64,000 bases of DNA, taken from assembly GCA_964603985.1 (NCBI GenBank), contig CAZRXG010000022.1:3522-67521 (forward strand), written 5' to 3'. Shown piece by piece: positions 44,810-54,156 of this stretch (within the stretch, counting starts at the first letter, position 1; every line of letters starts with the position of its first letter). This DNA is from CAZRXG01 sp964603985. Its GTDB lineage: Bacteria > Chloroflexota > Anaerolineae > Aggregatilineales > UBA3940. The notes under the pieces are model-generated. The model searched no databases. It saw only the letters and a list, made by a program, of their open reading frames with translations, and was not told the DNA's origin. The translations under genes and the position numbers were made by a program.

Positions 44810-44815
44810 TATAAT
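44810..44815 (+). promoter_or_regulatory. -10 element of the sigma factor operon
   Basis: TATAAT downstream of a GGGGT-GAG-ACCCC hairpin (44773-44785). No clear -35. Its housekeeping look suggests the sigma factor gene is not only self-transcribed. Confidence 0.4.
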
Positions 44816-44926
44816 GCGTGTGTAGGCAGTTTTCTACCTGTTCGGTCTGAGCCGGGTAATCCTGAGTATGTGTTAGCAGTGCCTCGTCGTTGTAACGCCG
44901 GGCCACTTATTCCGTTCCATAAGCAG

Positions 44927-45490
44927 ATGCTCCAGAGATCAAAACCTGAACACGACAGCAACGAAGAGGAGATGCTTGTTCGTTGCGCTATCGAAGGTGA
45001 TGCCGACGCGTTCGGGGTCCTGTATACAAGACATCTGGATGCCATCTACCGATACGTTTACTTCCGCGTCGGCAGTGTGTCGGAGGCTGAGGATCTGACG
45101 GAAGAAGTGTTTACCAGAGCGTGGGAGGCAATGCCGAGGTACCGGCTGATGCAGTACCCCTTCAAGAGTTGGTTGTACCGCATTGCGCACAATCTGGTGG
45201 CCGACTACCACCGTAAGCGAAAACCACTCCCCCTTCCCGACCCCGACCTGTACAGTGGCAAGGCCACCTCTCCTGGAACCGAGAAGAGGGTCGAGCATGA
45301 GCAGGACGTAGCAGCGCTGGCTACCGCTGTGCAGAGATTGAACGGTGTGGAGCAAGAGGTCATCATTCTGCGCTTTGTTGAGGGCCTGTCACACCGGGAA
45401 GTGGCGGAGATCATCGGCAAGAGCGAAGGGGCCTCCCGCACGATACAACACCGGGCTTTGGCCAGGCTCGGTGAATACCTGAGGCTTTGA
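44927..45490 (+). CDS. ECF-type RNA polymerase sigma factor
   Basis: 187 residues from ATG 44927; GTG at 44870 is a less likely start. Region 2 (EEEMLVRCAIEGDADAFGVLYTR, YRYVYFRVGSVSEAEDLTEEVF, FKSWLYRIAHN) and region 4 (LNGVEQEVIILRFVEGLSHREVAEIIG) are clear. It directs RNA polymerase to a special promoter set. The next gene, 9 bases downstream, is a membrane protein with a DUF5667-type region, the usual partner position of an anti-sigma factor. Confidence 0.92.
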   Translation: MLQRSKPEHDSNEEEMLVRCAIEGDADAFGVLYTRHLDAIYRYVYFRVGSVSEAEDLTEEVFTRAWEAMPRYRLMQYPFKSWLYRIAHNLVADYHRKRKPLPLPDPDLYSGKATSPGTEKRVEHEQDVAALATAVQRLNGVEQEVIILRFVEGLSHREVAEIIGKSEGASRTIQHRALARLGEYLRL

Positions 45491-45499
45491 ACCGGACTC

Positions 45500-46833
45500 A
45501 TGTCTGAACATTTGAGCGATTTGGATACTATCCTCGACCGGTGTCTTGACGCCATCGAGACACGGGGCCTGTCGGTTGAGGATTGCCTGGCGCAGTACCC
45601 ATCGTACCGCGAACATCTGGAGCCTCTCCTGTGGACGGCTGAGCGCCTGCGCCGTGCTCGCGCTGTACGGCCGTCTGCAGCGTTCCGGCAGCAGGCTTCC
45701 GCGCGCCTGCGGGCCCGTTTGCAGCACAGTCGCCGCCCACCTTCCCGGTCGGCGGTGAGGGTGTCTTCCTCGCGGTGGCCCGCGTTTCCCTACAGACGCT
45801 GGCGGTTCGCGCCCCGGGCGGTTGTGGTGGCTGTGCTCGTGACCCTGGCTCTGGGCGCGACGGGGGTGGCCTACGCTGCCGACGACTCGCTGCCGGGGGA
45901 TCCCCTCTACGGCGTAGACCGGGCCGTAGAGCAGGTTCGCCTTGACATGGCCTCCCCGGAGAAGGCCGTCACCCTCCGCCTGGAGTTCGCCGGTGAGCGC
46001 CTGCTGGAGGCCGAAGAGCTGGCAGCCAGGGGCGATACCACTCATCTTGAAGAAGCTCTGGATAACTATGATCAACTCGTCTCGGAAGTAGCGCGGATGG
46101 TTGACTCAGGCGAGATCGCAGACGACGCAGCCCTGGCGGCACTGGTGGATGACACACTTTCAACCCATCAGATCCAATTGACCACCCTGCTGGAAAAAGT
46201 CCCTGAACAGGCCCAGGACGGCATCACGAAGGCCATTGAGGCCTCTCAAAACGGGGTGGAGCGCGCGATGGAGGCTGTCCAGTGCGGTGGTAAGCCGGAA
46301 GACACGCCCGGCGGAAAGCCCGAAGACGAGCCTGGGGACGAGACTGAGGACAAGTCCACTGGCAAACCCGAAGACACACCCGGCGGGAAGCCTGAAGACN
46401 NNNNNNNNNNNNNNNNNNNNNNNNNNNNNNNNNNNNNNNNNNNNNNNNNNNNNNNNNNNNNNNNNNNNNNNNNNNNNNNNNNNNNNNNNNNNNNNNNNNT
46501 GAGGACAAGTCCACTGGCAAACCCGAAGACACACCCGGCGGGAAGCCTGAAGACAAGCAAGACAACAAATCCGAGGACGAGCTTGAGGACGAGCCGGAGG
46601 ACAAATCCGGCGGTCAGTCTGAGGACGAGCAGGACGACAAATCCAAGGACAAAGACAAGGACAAGTCCAAAGACAAGTCTGACGATAAATCCAAAGCCAC
46701 ACCGTCGGGCCAGTCCGAAGACCCCTCTGACGAGGAGCTTGGGCCCACACCCACACCCAGCAGTGAGGCCACGGACAAGGACAAGAAAGACAAGAAGGAC
46801 AAGAAAGACAAGAAGGATAAGAAAGACAAATAA
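45500..46833 (+). CDS. DUF5667-type membrane protein with repetitive charged tail (interrupted by an assembly gap)
   Basis: N-terminal cytoplasmic region of about 110 residues (SEHLSDLDTILDRCLDAIE, then DCLAQYPSYREHLEPLL), one membrane span (about 112-132: VVVAVLVTLALGATGVAYAA), then a DUF5667-like external domain (DDSLPGDPLYGVDRAVEQVRL to about residue 250). After it comes a repeated Lys/Asp/Glu/Pro/Gly tail (GGKPED units) ending in DKKDKK repeats and stop TAA at 46831. A 100-N gap sits at 46400-46499, flanked by identical 55-bp sequences. If those are one overlap the protein is 392 residues and in frame. Probably an anti-sigma-like partner of the preceding sigma factor. Confidence 0.8.
46345..46554. 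repeat. Identical 55-bp flanks around a 100-N gap
   Basis: 46345-46399 and 46500-46554 are identical and in the same coding phase if merged. The gap lies in a tandem-like low-complexity coding repeat. Confidence 0.85.
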
Positions 46834-46873
46834 TCCTGGGTACCGTGCCTGGGACTGCTGCCCGGAGGCGGCG

Positions 46874-48067
46874 TTAGTATACGGGCAGGCTGGGGTCGAC
46901 CTGCCTGGCCCACGCGTTGATACCCCCTGCCATGTTCTTCAGCCGTGTGTACCCGTGTTCGCGGAGCATCTGCACCACATCGGCGCTGCGTCCACCCATC
47001 TTGCAGTAGACCACGATCTCGCGTGCCGTGTCCAACTCACCCAGATGTTCAAGGATCTCGTCCTTGGGGATGTGGTGCGTGGCGACCGGGATGTCCGAGA
47101 TCTCCCACTCGTGCGGGTCACGCACGTCCAGCAGGATGAAATCCTCTCCCCTGTCGAGCTTGGCTTTCACCTCCTGCACGCTGATGGCCGGTACCAGCCC
47201 CTCCGCTTCGCTGTGAAACTCGCTCCGGTCGTGCCCCGGCATCCCGCAGAACTGCTCGTAGTCGATCAGTTTTGTTAGCGTCGGGTGCTCGCCGCACACC
47301 GGGCAGTCCGGGTTCTTACGCAGCTTGACGAAGTCAAAAGTCATGTGCAGTGCGTCGTAGAGCAGCAGCCGCCCGATCAGCGTCTCGCCGATCCCCACGA
47401 GCAGTTTGATCGCCTCCGTCGCCTGGATCGCCCCGATGACGCCCGGCAGGACGCCCAGCACGCCCCCCTCGGCGCAGCTTGGCACCAGCCCCGGTGGGGG
47501 CGGTTCCGGGAACAGGCACCGGTAGCAGGGCCCTTCCCTGGCGTAGAACACGCTCGCCTGTCCTTCGAAGCGGAAGATGCTGCCGTACACGTTCGGCTTG
47601 CCGAGCAGCACACACGCATCGTTGATCAGGTAACGTGTTGGGAAGTTGTCCGTCCCGTCGATGATAACGTCGTATGGCCCCAGGATGTCGAGCGCGTTGT
47701 CTGAGGTCAGCGGCGTGCTGTAAGTGTCAACCCGGATGTGCGGGTTGATGTCCAGCATCGTCTCTTTGGCGCTCTCCAGCTTGGGCCGCCCGATGTCCTT
47801 TGTGCCGTGTATCACCTGCCGTTGCAGGTTCGATGCGTCCACCACGTCGTAGTCCACCAGCCCAATGCGCCCGACGCCCACCGCCGCCAGGTACATCGCC
47901 AGCGGCGAGCCGAGCCCGCCCGTGCCAATCAGCAGGGCGCTCGCCGCCTTGAGCTTGCGCTGCCCTTTCATGCCCACTTCCGGCATGATCAGGTGGCGGC
48001 TGTAGCGCCTGATCTCATCGTGGCTCAGGTCAATCGCCTCGGCGGCGCTCCGGTCTACAAGGCCCAT
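46874..48067 (-). CDS. moeZ: MoeZ-type adenylyltransferase/sulfurtransferase
   Basis: Activates the C-terminal glycine of ubiquitin-like sulfur carriers by adenylation and converts it to a thiocarboxylate. 397 residues from ATG 48067. The N-terminal ThiF/MoeB domain has the ATP loop GTGGLGSPL and IDGTDNFPTRYL, with zinc cysteines C-Y-R-C and C-P-V-C. The C-terminal rhodanese domain has the active cysteine in VVYCKMGGRSADV. It ends an operon with cysM, mec and cysO, so its main client here is CysO; MoaD is also possible. Confidence 0.92.
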   Translation of the reverse strand: MGLVDRSAAEAIDLSHDEIRRYSRHLIMPEVGMKGQRKLKAASALLIGTGGLGSPLAMYLAAVGVGRIGLVDYDVVDASNLQRQVIHGTKDIGRPKLESAKETMLDINPHIRVDTYSTPLTSDNALDILGPYDVIIDGTDNFPTRYLINDACVLLGKPNVYGSIFRFEGQASVFYAREGPCYRCLFPEPPPPGLVPSCAEGGVLGVLPGVIGAIQATEAIKLLVGIGETLIGRLLLYDALHMTFDFVKLRKNPDCPVCGEHPTLTKLIDYEQFCGMPGHDRSEFHSEAEGLVPAISVQEVKAKLDRGEDFILLDVRDPHEWEISDIPVATHHIPKDEILEHLGELDTAREIVVYCKMGGRSADVVQMLREHGYTRLKNMAGGINAWARQVDPSLPVY

Positions 48068-48194
48068 AACAACCCATCTCCTCTGAAAACAATGTCTTGT
48101 GGGGCGGTTCATCAACTGCCCCTTTGCGACCGATCCCAGTATACCCCCGATTCAATGCCGCTATTTACCCTCCCAATACCAACGGACCGAAGCC

Positions 48195-48464
48195 TCACCC
48201 ACCCGCAATCGACGGGATGATCAGCAGTTGATCCCCCTCCGCTATCGGTGTCTCGACTCCGTTCAGGTAGCGGATGTCCTCCTCGCCCAGAAAGACGTTG
48301 ACGAAGCTCCGCAGCTTCCCGTCATTGAACAGGTGCGGCTCCAGGCCGGGGAACTGGCGCGTCAGGTCGCTCAGCGCCTCCCCGACCGTCCGCCCTTTCA
48401 CCGAAACGTACTCGCTGTCCCTCGTGTAGGGGCGCAGCGGTGATGGTATGCGTATCTTTGCCAT
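48195..48464 (-). CDS. cysO: CysO-type sulfur carrier protein (MoaD/ThiS family)
   Basis: 89-residue beta-grasp protein ending in GG (IIPSIAGG), the site of thiocarboxylation. The FVNVFLGEEDIRYLNG segment matches the mycobacterial CysO pattern more closely than that of MoaD or ThiS. As CysO-COSH it would give sulfur to CysM to make a CysO-cysteine adduct. Position between mec and moeZ supports the call. Confidence 0.88.
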   Translation of the reverse strand: MAKIRIPSPLRPYTRDSEYVSVKGRTVGEALSDLTRQFPGLEPHLFNDGKLRSFVNVFLGEEDIRYLNGVETPIAEGDQLLIIPSIAGG

Positions 48465-48494
48465 GTCTCGATTGTAACTCCTTGCGATGTGTCC

Positions 48495-48920
48495 TTATCT
48501 GGTTTTCAGTAAATCCTCGGCAAATGCCGTCCGGTCCTCGCGCAAACTCCACGCCCGCGTCACCCGGGCTTTTCCCTCTCTCACCGACGTGATCAGGTAG
48601 CTGAAGTTCGGCCACGCATGTTCCCGGTCGAACTCGCTGGGTTGCGCCGGGTGGTCGGGATGCGAGTGAAACACTCCCACCAGGTCCAGTCCTCGCCGCG
48701 CCGCCTCAAGCTCGGCCTGCATGAAGTCCTGCGGGCCGAGTTCGTACCGGTTATGCTGCGCCCCGGCTTCGCGTCTGTTCTCCACCGGAAGCAGCGCCTC
48801 GACGCTCACCGTCTTACCGTTTCGCCGTCCCAGCATAAAGCCCGCCCCCTCATTGGGGTATGTGGCCTCGCCGTGCGCTTCGATGGCCCGCAGATGCTCC
48901 GCGCTCAGGGTTATCTTCAT
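48495..48920 (-). CDS. mec: Mec-type JAMM metalloprotease (M67)
   Basis: 141 residues. The zinc site is a JAMM motif, HSHPDHPAQPSEFD at about residues 86-99, with the upstream conserved Glu in NEGAGFMLG (about 24). In Mycobacterium tuberculosis the homologue releases cysteine from the CysO-Cys adduct. It starts 7 bases after the cysM stop and is followed by cysO 30 bases later. Confidence 0.9.
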   Translation of the reverse strand: MKITLSAEHLRAIEAHGEATYPNEGAGFMLGRRNGKTVSVEALLPVENRREAGAQHNRYELGPQDFMQAELEAARRGLDLVGVFHSHPDHPAQPSEFDREHAWPNFSYLITSVREGKARVTRAWSLREDRTAFAEDLLKTR

Positions 48921-48927
48921 TGTACGT

Positions 48928-49893
48928 TCACGCCTCCGTCCAGAACGGCTCGCTGAGATATTTGGCGGCGCTGTCAGGGAAGACGGTCACGATCACGCCC
49001 TCCGCCAGCCGCTCGGCGACGCGCAGCGCAGCCACCATCGCCGCCCCTGCCGAGACGCCCACCAGCAGCCCCTCCTCGCGGGCCAGGCGGCGGCACATTG
49101 CATGGGCGTCCTCGGTACGGATCGCCAGGTTTTCGTCGGCCAGCGCCTGGTCATAGATGCCCGGCACGATGGCCGACGGCATGTGCTTCAACCCTTCCAG
49201 CCCGTGGAAGGGCGAGTCCGGCTGCACCGAGATCAGCCGCACCGCAGGGTTATACTCCCGCAGCCGCCGCCCGACCCCCATCAACGTCCCACTCGTGCCC
49301 AGCCCGGCGATGAAGTGCGTCACCCGGCCACCGGTCTGCTCCCAGATCTCAACGCCTGTCGTCAGGTAGTGGGCCTGCCAGTTGTCCGGGTTGTTGTACT
49401 GATCGGCGAAGAAGTATCGCTCCGGATCGGCCTGATAGATCTCCTGCACCACGCGGATCGCCCCATCGGTGCCCTCTGTTGGGTCGCTCAACACCAGGTC
49501 CACGCCGTAAGCGCCCAGGATCGCCAGGCGCTCCGGGCTGGCGTTGGCCGGGACGACCAGCTTCACCGGGTGACCGCGTGCCGCCCCGATCATCGCGTAA
49601 GCGATCCCCATGTTGCCTGATGTGCTGTCCAATATCGTCACGCCGGGCCGCAGGTCGCCGCGCTGCTCCGCCTGGCGGATGATATTCAGTGCCGGGCGGT
49701 CCTTGACCGATCCGCCGGGGTTGTACCACTCGGCTTTGGCATATAGCTCGACGCCTGCTGGCAGGTCCGCCCCGATGTGCAGGAAGCCCAGCAGCGGCGT
49801 GTTTCCGACCAGCGCTTCGACTTCTGTTCTCGCCGGGATCGCGATCCCGCCTGGCTGTGTGAGCCTCGTCGTGGTGGTTTGTAATTGTGCCAT
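48928..49893 (-). CDS. cysM: CysM-type cysteine synthase (O-phosphoserine sulfhydrylase-like)
   Basis: PLP enzyme of 321 residues from ATG 49893; the in-frame extension to 50046 is leader sequence. PLP-lysine lies in NPGGSVKDRP. The phosphate loop is GTSGT (AGLGTSGTLMG), and the substrate loop is TSGNMGIA. Next to cysO and mec it is expected to use CysO-thiocarboxylate with O-phosphoserine, as the mycobacterial enzyme does, and not free sulfide with O-acetylserine. The C-terminal tail that closes over the active site in Mycobacterium was not compared. Confidence 0.9.
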   Translation of the reverse strand: MAQLQTTTTRLTQPGGIAIPARTEVEALVGNTPLLGFLHIGADLPAGVELYAKAEWYNPGGSVKDRPALNIIRQAEQRGDLRPGVTILDSTSGNMGIAYAMIGAARGHPVKLVVPANASPERLAILGAYGVDLVLSDPTEGTDGAIRVVQEIYQADPERYFFADQYNNPDNWQAHYLTTGVEIWEQTGGRVTHFIAGLGTSGTLMGVGRRLREYNPAVRLISVQPDSPFHGLEGLKHMPSAIVPGIYDQALADENLAIRTEDAHAMCRRLAREEGLLVGVSAGAAMVAALRVAERLAEGVIVTVFPDSAAKYLSEPFWTEA

Positions 49894-50044
49894 CAATCCT
49901 GCCCTCTCCCTCTTCTCGCTCCCACCGCTTCCCGCAATAGACGCACGCATCCATGCGGGTCTTCCTTCAGCGGTATGTAATTTGTGCTTGAAAGCCGGGG
50001 GGGAAAGTAGATTCCCCTGCGGGGCAGCGTGACAACCGGGCAGC

Positions 50045-50076
50045 AAAAAAGAGCGCGCCCTGTCGCCGGGCTGCCG
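50045..50076 (-). terminator. Attenuator terminator in the cysM leader
   Basis: On the minus strand, GCAGCCC (50074-50068) pairs with GGGCGC (50060-50055) across a 7-base loop, with one bulged A, and is followed by CTC and six T's (50050-50045). It lies 75 bases after the leader peptide and 150 bases before the cysM start. An alternative pairing of 50093-50087 (GCTGCTG) with 50076-50070 would break it. Confidence 0.6.
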
Positions 50077-50150
50077 ACATCATCTACAGCAGCGGGGACG
50101 GGGGCACCCTCTTGAGGCCAATCGGTGAAACTTGCTACGTACTTATCAGC

Positions 50151-50201
50151 TCAAGCGAGGATTCCCATGCGCCCCCGCCTGAGACACCTGCAAATCTGCA
50201 T
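50151..50201 (-). CDS. Cysteine-containing leader peptide of the cysM operon
   Basis: 16 residues starting MQICRCLRRGRMGILA. Cysteine codons are at positions 4 and 6, TGC-AGG-TGT. GAGG lies 10 bases before the ATG. It is encoded 45 bases after the predicted start of transcription and upstream of a terminator with a mutually exclusive alternative helix, the layout of ribosome-mediated attenuation controlled by charged tRNA(Cys). Confidence 0.55.
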   Translation of the reverse strand: MQICRCLRRGRMGILA

Positions 50202-50252
50202 CTCGAAATTACCTCGATTAAAGATAATTTTTATCATCTTAATTACGATTAT

Positions 50253-50281
50253 ATTATACCCCCACTGGAGACGTGAGTCAA
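50253..50281 (-). promoter_or_regulatory. Promoter of the cysM operon
   Basis: On the minus strand TTGACT (50281-50276), a 17-base spacer and TATAAT (50258-50253), inside the most AT-rich stretch of the window (about 50200-50280). It gives a leader of about 350 bases before cysM. An imperfect inverted repeat (50213-50245) sits just downstream. Confidence 0.78.
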
Positions 50282-50340
50282 TACAAAGGGACAATTTGCC
50301 CCCACCCCGCTTCCCACTTCCCACCGTGTTCGCAGGCGCT

Positions 50341-50394
50341 TGATAGCCTCTGACGCTACCCTGATAGCTTTTGATAGCCGGGGTTCGATAGAGT
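50341..50394 (+). promoter_or_regulatory. Four-half-site operator and -10 of HMG-CoA reductase
   Basis: TGATAG at 50341, TGACGC at 50351, TGATAG at 50362 and TGATAG at 50372, then TAGAGT (50389-50394) as -10. The last half-site lies where the -35 box would be. The same layout (offsets 0, 10, 21, 31, 48) recurs at 54065-54118. Confidence 0.65.
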
Positions 50395-50409
50395 CTCCCT
50401 GTGCAAGCT

Positions 50410-50431
50410 GCCCACGCTACCGTGGGCTTTT
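50410..50431 (+). terminator. Terminator-like hairpin in the HMG-CoA reductase leader
   Basis: GCCCACG-CTAC-CGTGGGC perfect 7-bp stem and four T's, starting about ten bases after the predicted transcription start and 26 bases before the GTG start. May attenuate the operon or stabilise the 5' end. Confidence 0.55.
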
Positions 50432-50456
50432 GTATGCCCGATAACAGGAATGGTAC

Positions 50457-51761
<1,305 letters not shown>

Positions 51762-51791
51762 CGTGACCATCATTGAGAGAAAGTGTAACTC

Positions 51792-52880
51792 ATGAGCGAA
51801 AACGGAAGTTCTCCTAAACCGAAGGAGCGCCTGCAGAAGCCCCTCAGAGAGGTAGGCATCGCAGGCTACGGCGCATACGTGCCGCGTTACCGCCTGCCCG
51901 CCTCCGAGGTGGCCCGTGTCTGGACCGGCGGGATGGGCGGTGTGCCCGTCCAGGAAAAGTCGGTGCCCGGCCTCGACGAAGACGTGATCACCATGTCGAT
52001 TGAGGCCGCCCGCAACGCGATGGCCCGTGCCCAGGTCGACCCGCAGGAGGTGCGGGCGGTGTGGGTCGGCAGCGAGTCGCACCCCTACGCTGTCAAACCG
52101 AGCTCCACGGTCGTGGCCGAGGCCCTGGGCATTGCACCCCACACCCTCGCCGCCGACTGGGAGTTCGCCTGCAAGGCGGGCAGCGAGGCAATACAGGCCG
52201 CCATCGGCTTTGTGGGCAGCGGCATGGCCGACTACGCGCTGAGCATCGGCATGGATACCGCCCAGGGGCGACCCGGCGACGCACTGGAGTACACCGCCGC
52301 CGCCGGTGGCGCGGCCTATCTGCTCGGCCCCGGCGAGAACAGCCTTGCCGTCTTCGAGGGGACCTACTCCTACGTCACCGACACGCCCGACTTCTGGCGG
52401 CGCGCGCACGAGACCTACCCCTCTCACGGCGACCGCTTCACCGGCGAGCCGGCCTACTTCCGGCACATTGTGTCCGCCGGGCGTGTCCTGATGGACGAGT
52501 TGGGCGCTGAGGCGGGCGACTTTGACTACGCCGTCTTCCACCAGCCCAACGTCAAGTTTCCCCTGCGTGCTGCCAAGATGCTCGGCTTCGCCGCCGAGCA
52601 GGTCGAGACAGGGAGCCTGGCCGGGGCGGTCGGCAACGTTTACGCCGGGTCGTCGCTGCTTGGCCTGAGCGCCGTCCTCGATGACGCCACGCCCGGCCAG
52701 CGCATCCTGCTGGTTTCCTACGGCTCCGGCGCTGGCTCCGATGCCATCGCCATGCGCGTCACCGATCTGGTCGTCGAGCGCCGGGGATTGGCCCCCCGGA
52801 CGCGTGACTACGTCGCGCGCCGCACCGAGATCGACTACGCCACTTACGCCCGTCACCGGGGTAAGCTGCGCATCAAGTAG
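51792..52880 (+). CDS. HMG-CoA synthase, archaeal type
   Basis: Condenses acetyl-CoA with acetoacetyl-CoA. 362 residues. The start (about residues 18-30) has VGIAGYGAYVPRYR. The catalytic Cys lies in WEFACKAGSEA (about 129), the catalytic Glu near TVVAEALG, and His in AVFHQPNVKFP. This is the short archaeal form that works in a complex with thiolase and a DUF35 protein, all encoded downstream. The N-terminal 15 residues (SENGSSPKPKERLQ) are an extra charged extension. It follows HMG-CoA reductase after 30 bases. Confidence 0.9.
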   Translation: MSENGSSPKPKERLQKPLREVGIAGYGAYVPRYRLPASEVARVWTGGMGGVPVQEKSVPGLDEDVITMSIEAARNAMARAQVDPQEVRAVWVGSESHPYAVKPSSTVVAEALGIAPHTLAADWEFACKAGSEAIQAAIGFVGSGMADYALSIGMDTAQGRPGDALEYTAAAGGAAYLLGPGENSLAVFEGTYSYVTDTPDFWRRAHETYPSHGDRFTGEPAYFRHIVSAGRVLMDELGAEAGDFDYAVFHQPNVKFPLRAAKMLGFAAEQVETGSLAGAVGNVYAGSSLLGLSAVLDDATPGQRILLVSYGSGAGSDAIAMRVTDLVVERRGLAPRTRDYVARRTEIDYATYARHRGKLRIK

Positions 52881-52891
52881 GATAAGATACG

Positions 52892-54049
52892 ATGAGAGAT
52901 GTAAGCATTATCGGCGTGGGGCAGACCCCCGTCGCCGAACACTGGGATACTTCGCTGCGCCATCTGGCCTTTGACGCTGCGCACGCGGCTCTGCACGACG
53001 CGGGCATCGACCGGGTCGAGACCCTCTACGTGGGCAACATGCTCGCCGGTGAGCTTTCCCACCAGGAGCACCTGGGCGCGCTGCTCGCCGATTTCATCGG
53101 CATGCGCGGCATCGAGGCCCTGCGTGTTGAAGCCGCCGACGCCTCCGGCGGCGCGGCCTTGCGGCAGGGCTATCTGGCCGTTACCAGCGGCGCGGTCGAC
53201 TTCGCGCTGGTGCTGGGCGTCGAGAAAGTCACCGACGTGGTCGGCAGCCGCCGCCTGACGGCATTCTCCACCTCGATGGACGCCGACTACGAGGGTGCCC
53301 AGGGCGCAACGCCCGCTGCGCTGGCCGCCCTGCTCATGCGGCGCTACATGGTCGAGCACGGCGCCGAGATCGCGGATTTCGCCGGGTTCAGCGTCAACGC
53401 CCACGCCAACGGCTCGCTCAACCCCAACGCGATGTACCGTAACCGCCTCAAGCCCGAATCGTTTGCCAGAGCGCCGCAGGTGGCCATTCCGGTCAGCCTG
53501 TTCGACGCCGCCCCTCTGGGCGACGGCGCAGCGGCCCTCATCCTGACCACCACTGAGCGCGCGCGCGACCTCGTTCCCAGGCCGGTGCGTATCGCCGCCT
53601 CTTCCGCCGCGACGGACACCCTCCCATTGCACGACCGGCCCGACCCGCTCTCCCTTACCGCCGCCAACGTCTCCGCCGGGCGGGCTTACGAGCAGGCCGA
53701 TCTCGGCCCGCGCGATATCGATGTCTTTGAGCTGCACGATGGCTTTACCATCCTCTCGACGCTCGCCCTCGAAGCCTGTGGATTTGCCGCACGCGGCGAG
53801 GGCTACCGGCTCGCTGACGAGGATGGCATCGGCCTGAAGGGCAGCTTGCCGATTTCAACCTTCGGCGGCCTGAAAGCCAGGGGGCACGCCGGTGGCGCAA
53901 CCGGCGTCTACCAGGCGTTGGAGATTGTGCTCCAGTTGCGCGCCGAGGCGGGCGACAACCAGGTCGAGGACGCCCGCATCGGCATGGCGCAGAACCTGGG
54001 CGGCCTGGGCGGCACCGCCGTTACCCACATCTTCGAGCCGGTTGAGTAG
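52892..54049 (+). CDS. Thiolase-like acetyl-CoA acetyltransferase, archaeal type
   Basis: 385 residues of the SCP2-thiolase-like archaeal group. VSIIGVGQTPVAEH opens the fold. C-terminal FELHDGFTILSTLALEACGF, GGLKARGHAGGATGVYQ (catalytic His) and NLGGLGGTAV are clear. It should supply acetoacetyl-CoA to HMG-CoA synthase through the shared DUF35 complex. Odd point: at the nucleophile position the sequence is VEAADASGG, with Asp83 where a Cys (ACASGG) is expected. It starts 11 bases after HMG-CoA synthase. Confidence 0.88.
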   Translation: MRDVSIIGVGQTPVAEHWDTSLRHLAFDAAHAALHDAGIDRVETLYVGNMLAGELSHQEHLGALLADFIGMRGIEALRVEAADASGGAALRQGYLAVTSGAVDFALVLGVEKVTDVVGSRRLTAFSTSMDADYEGAQGATPAALAALLMRRYMVEHGAEIADFAGFSVNAHANGSLNPNAMYRNRLKPESFARAPQVAIPVSLFDAAPLGDGAAALILTTTERARDLVPRPVRIAASSAATDTLPLHDRPDPLSLTAANVSAGRAYEQADLGPRDIDVFELHDGFTILSTLALEACGFAARGEGYRLADEDGIGLKGSLPISTFGGLKARGHAGGATGVYQALEIVLQLRAEAGDNQVEDARIGMAQNLGGLGGTAVTHIFEPVE

Positions 54050-54064
54050 CCCGCCGGGGTGGTT

Positions 54065-54118
54065 TGATAGCTTTTGAGAGTGGTGTTGTAGCTTCTGATA
54101 GTCAGGAGCAGGCATAAT
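54065..54118 (+). promoter_or_regulatory. Four-half-site operator and -10 of the DUF35 genes
   Basis: TGATAG at 54065, TGAGAG at 54075, TTGTAG at 54086 and TGATAG at 54096, then CATAAT (54113-54118) as -10. The arrangement is the same, base for base in spacing, as at 50341-50394. It gives the DUF35 pair a promoter of its own within the mevalonate locus. Confidence 0.65.
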
Positions 54119-54156
54119 AGGGACGGGTTTCACAGAGGATAGGAGATATTCTACAC

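Noticed and set aside
46400..47278. Frame running from 45500 through the N gap to 47278
   Set aside because: It depends on the arbitrary 100-N length; after the gap it reads out of phase and into antisense of moeZ. The true end is the TAA at 46831.
50125..50343. 72-codon plus-strand ORF
   Set aside because: It covers the divergent cysM promoter and leader and has the composition of AT-rich non-coding DNA.
50384..50394. GGTTCGATAGA as a tRNA T arm
   Set aside because: No acceptor stem or anticodon arm around it; it is part of the -10 region of the HMG-CoA reductase promoter.
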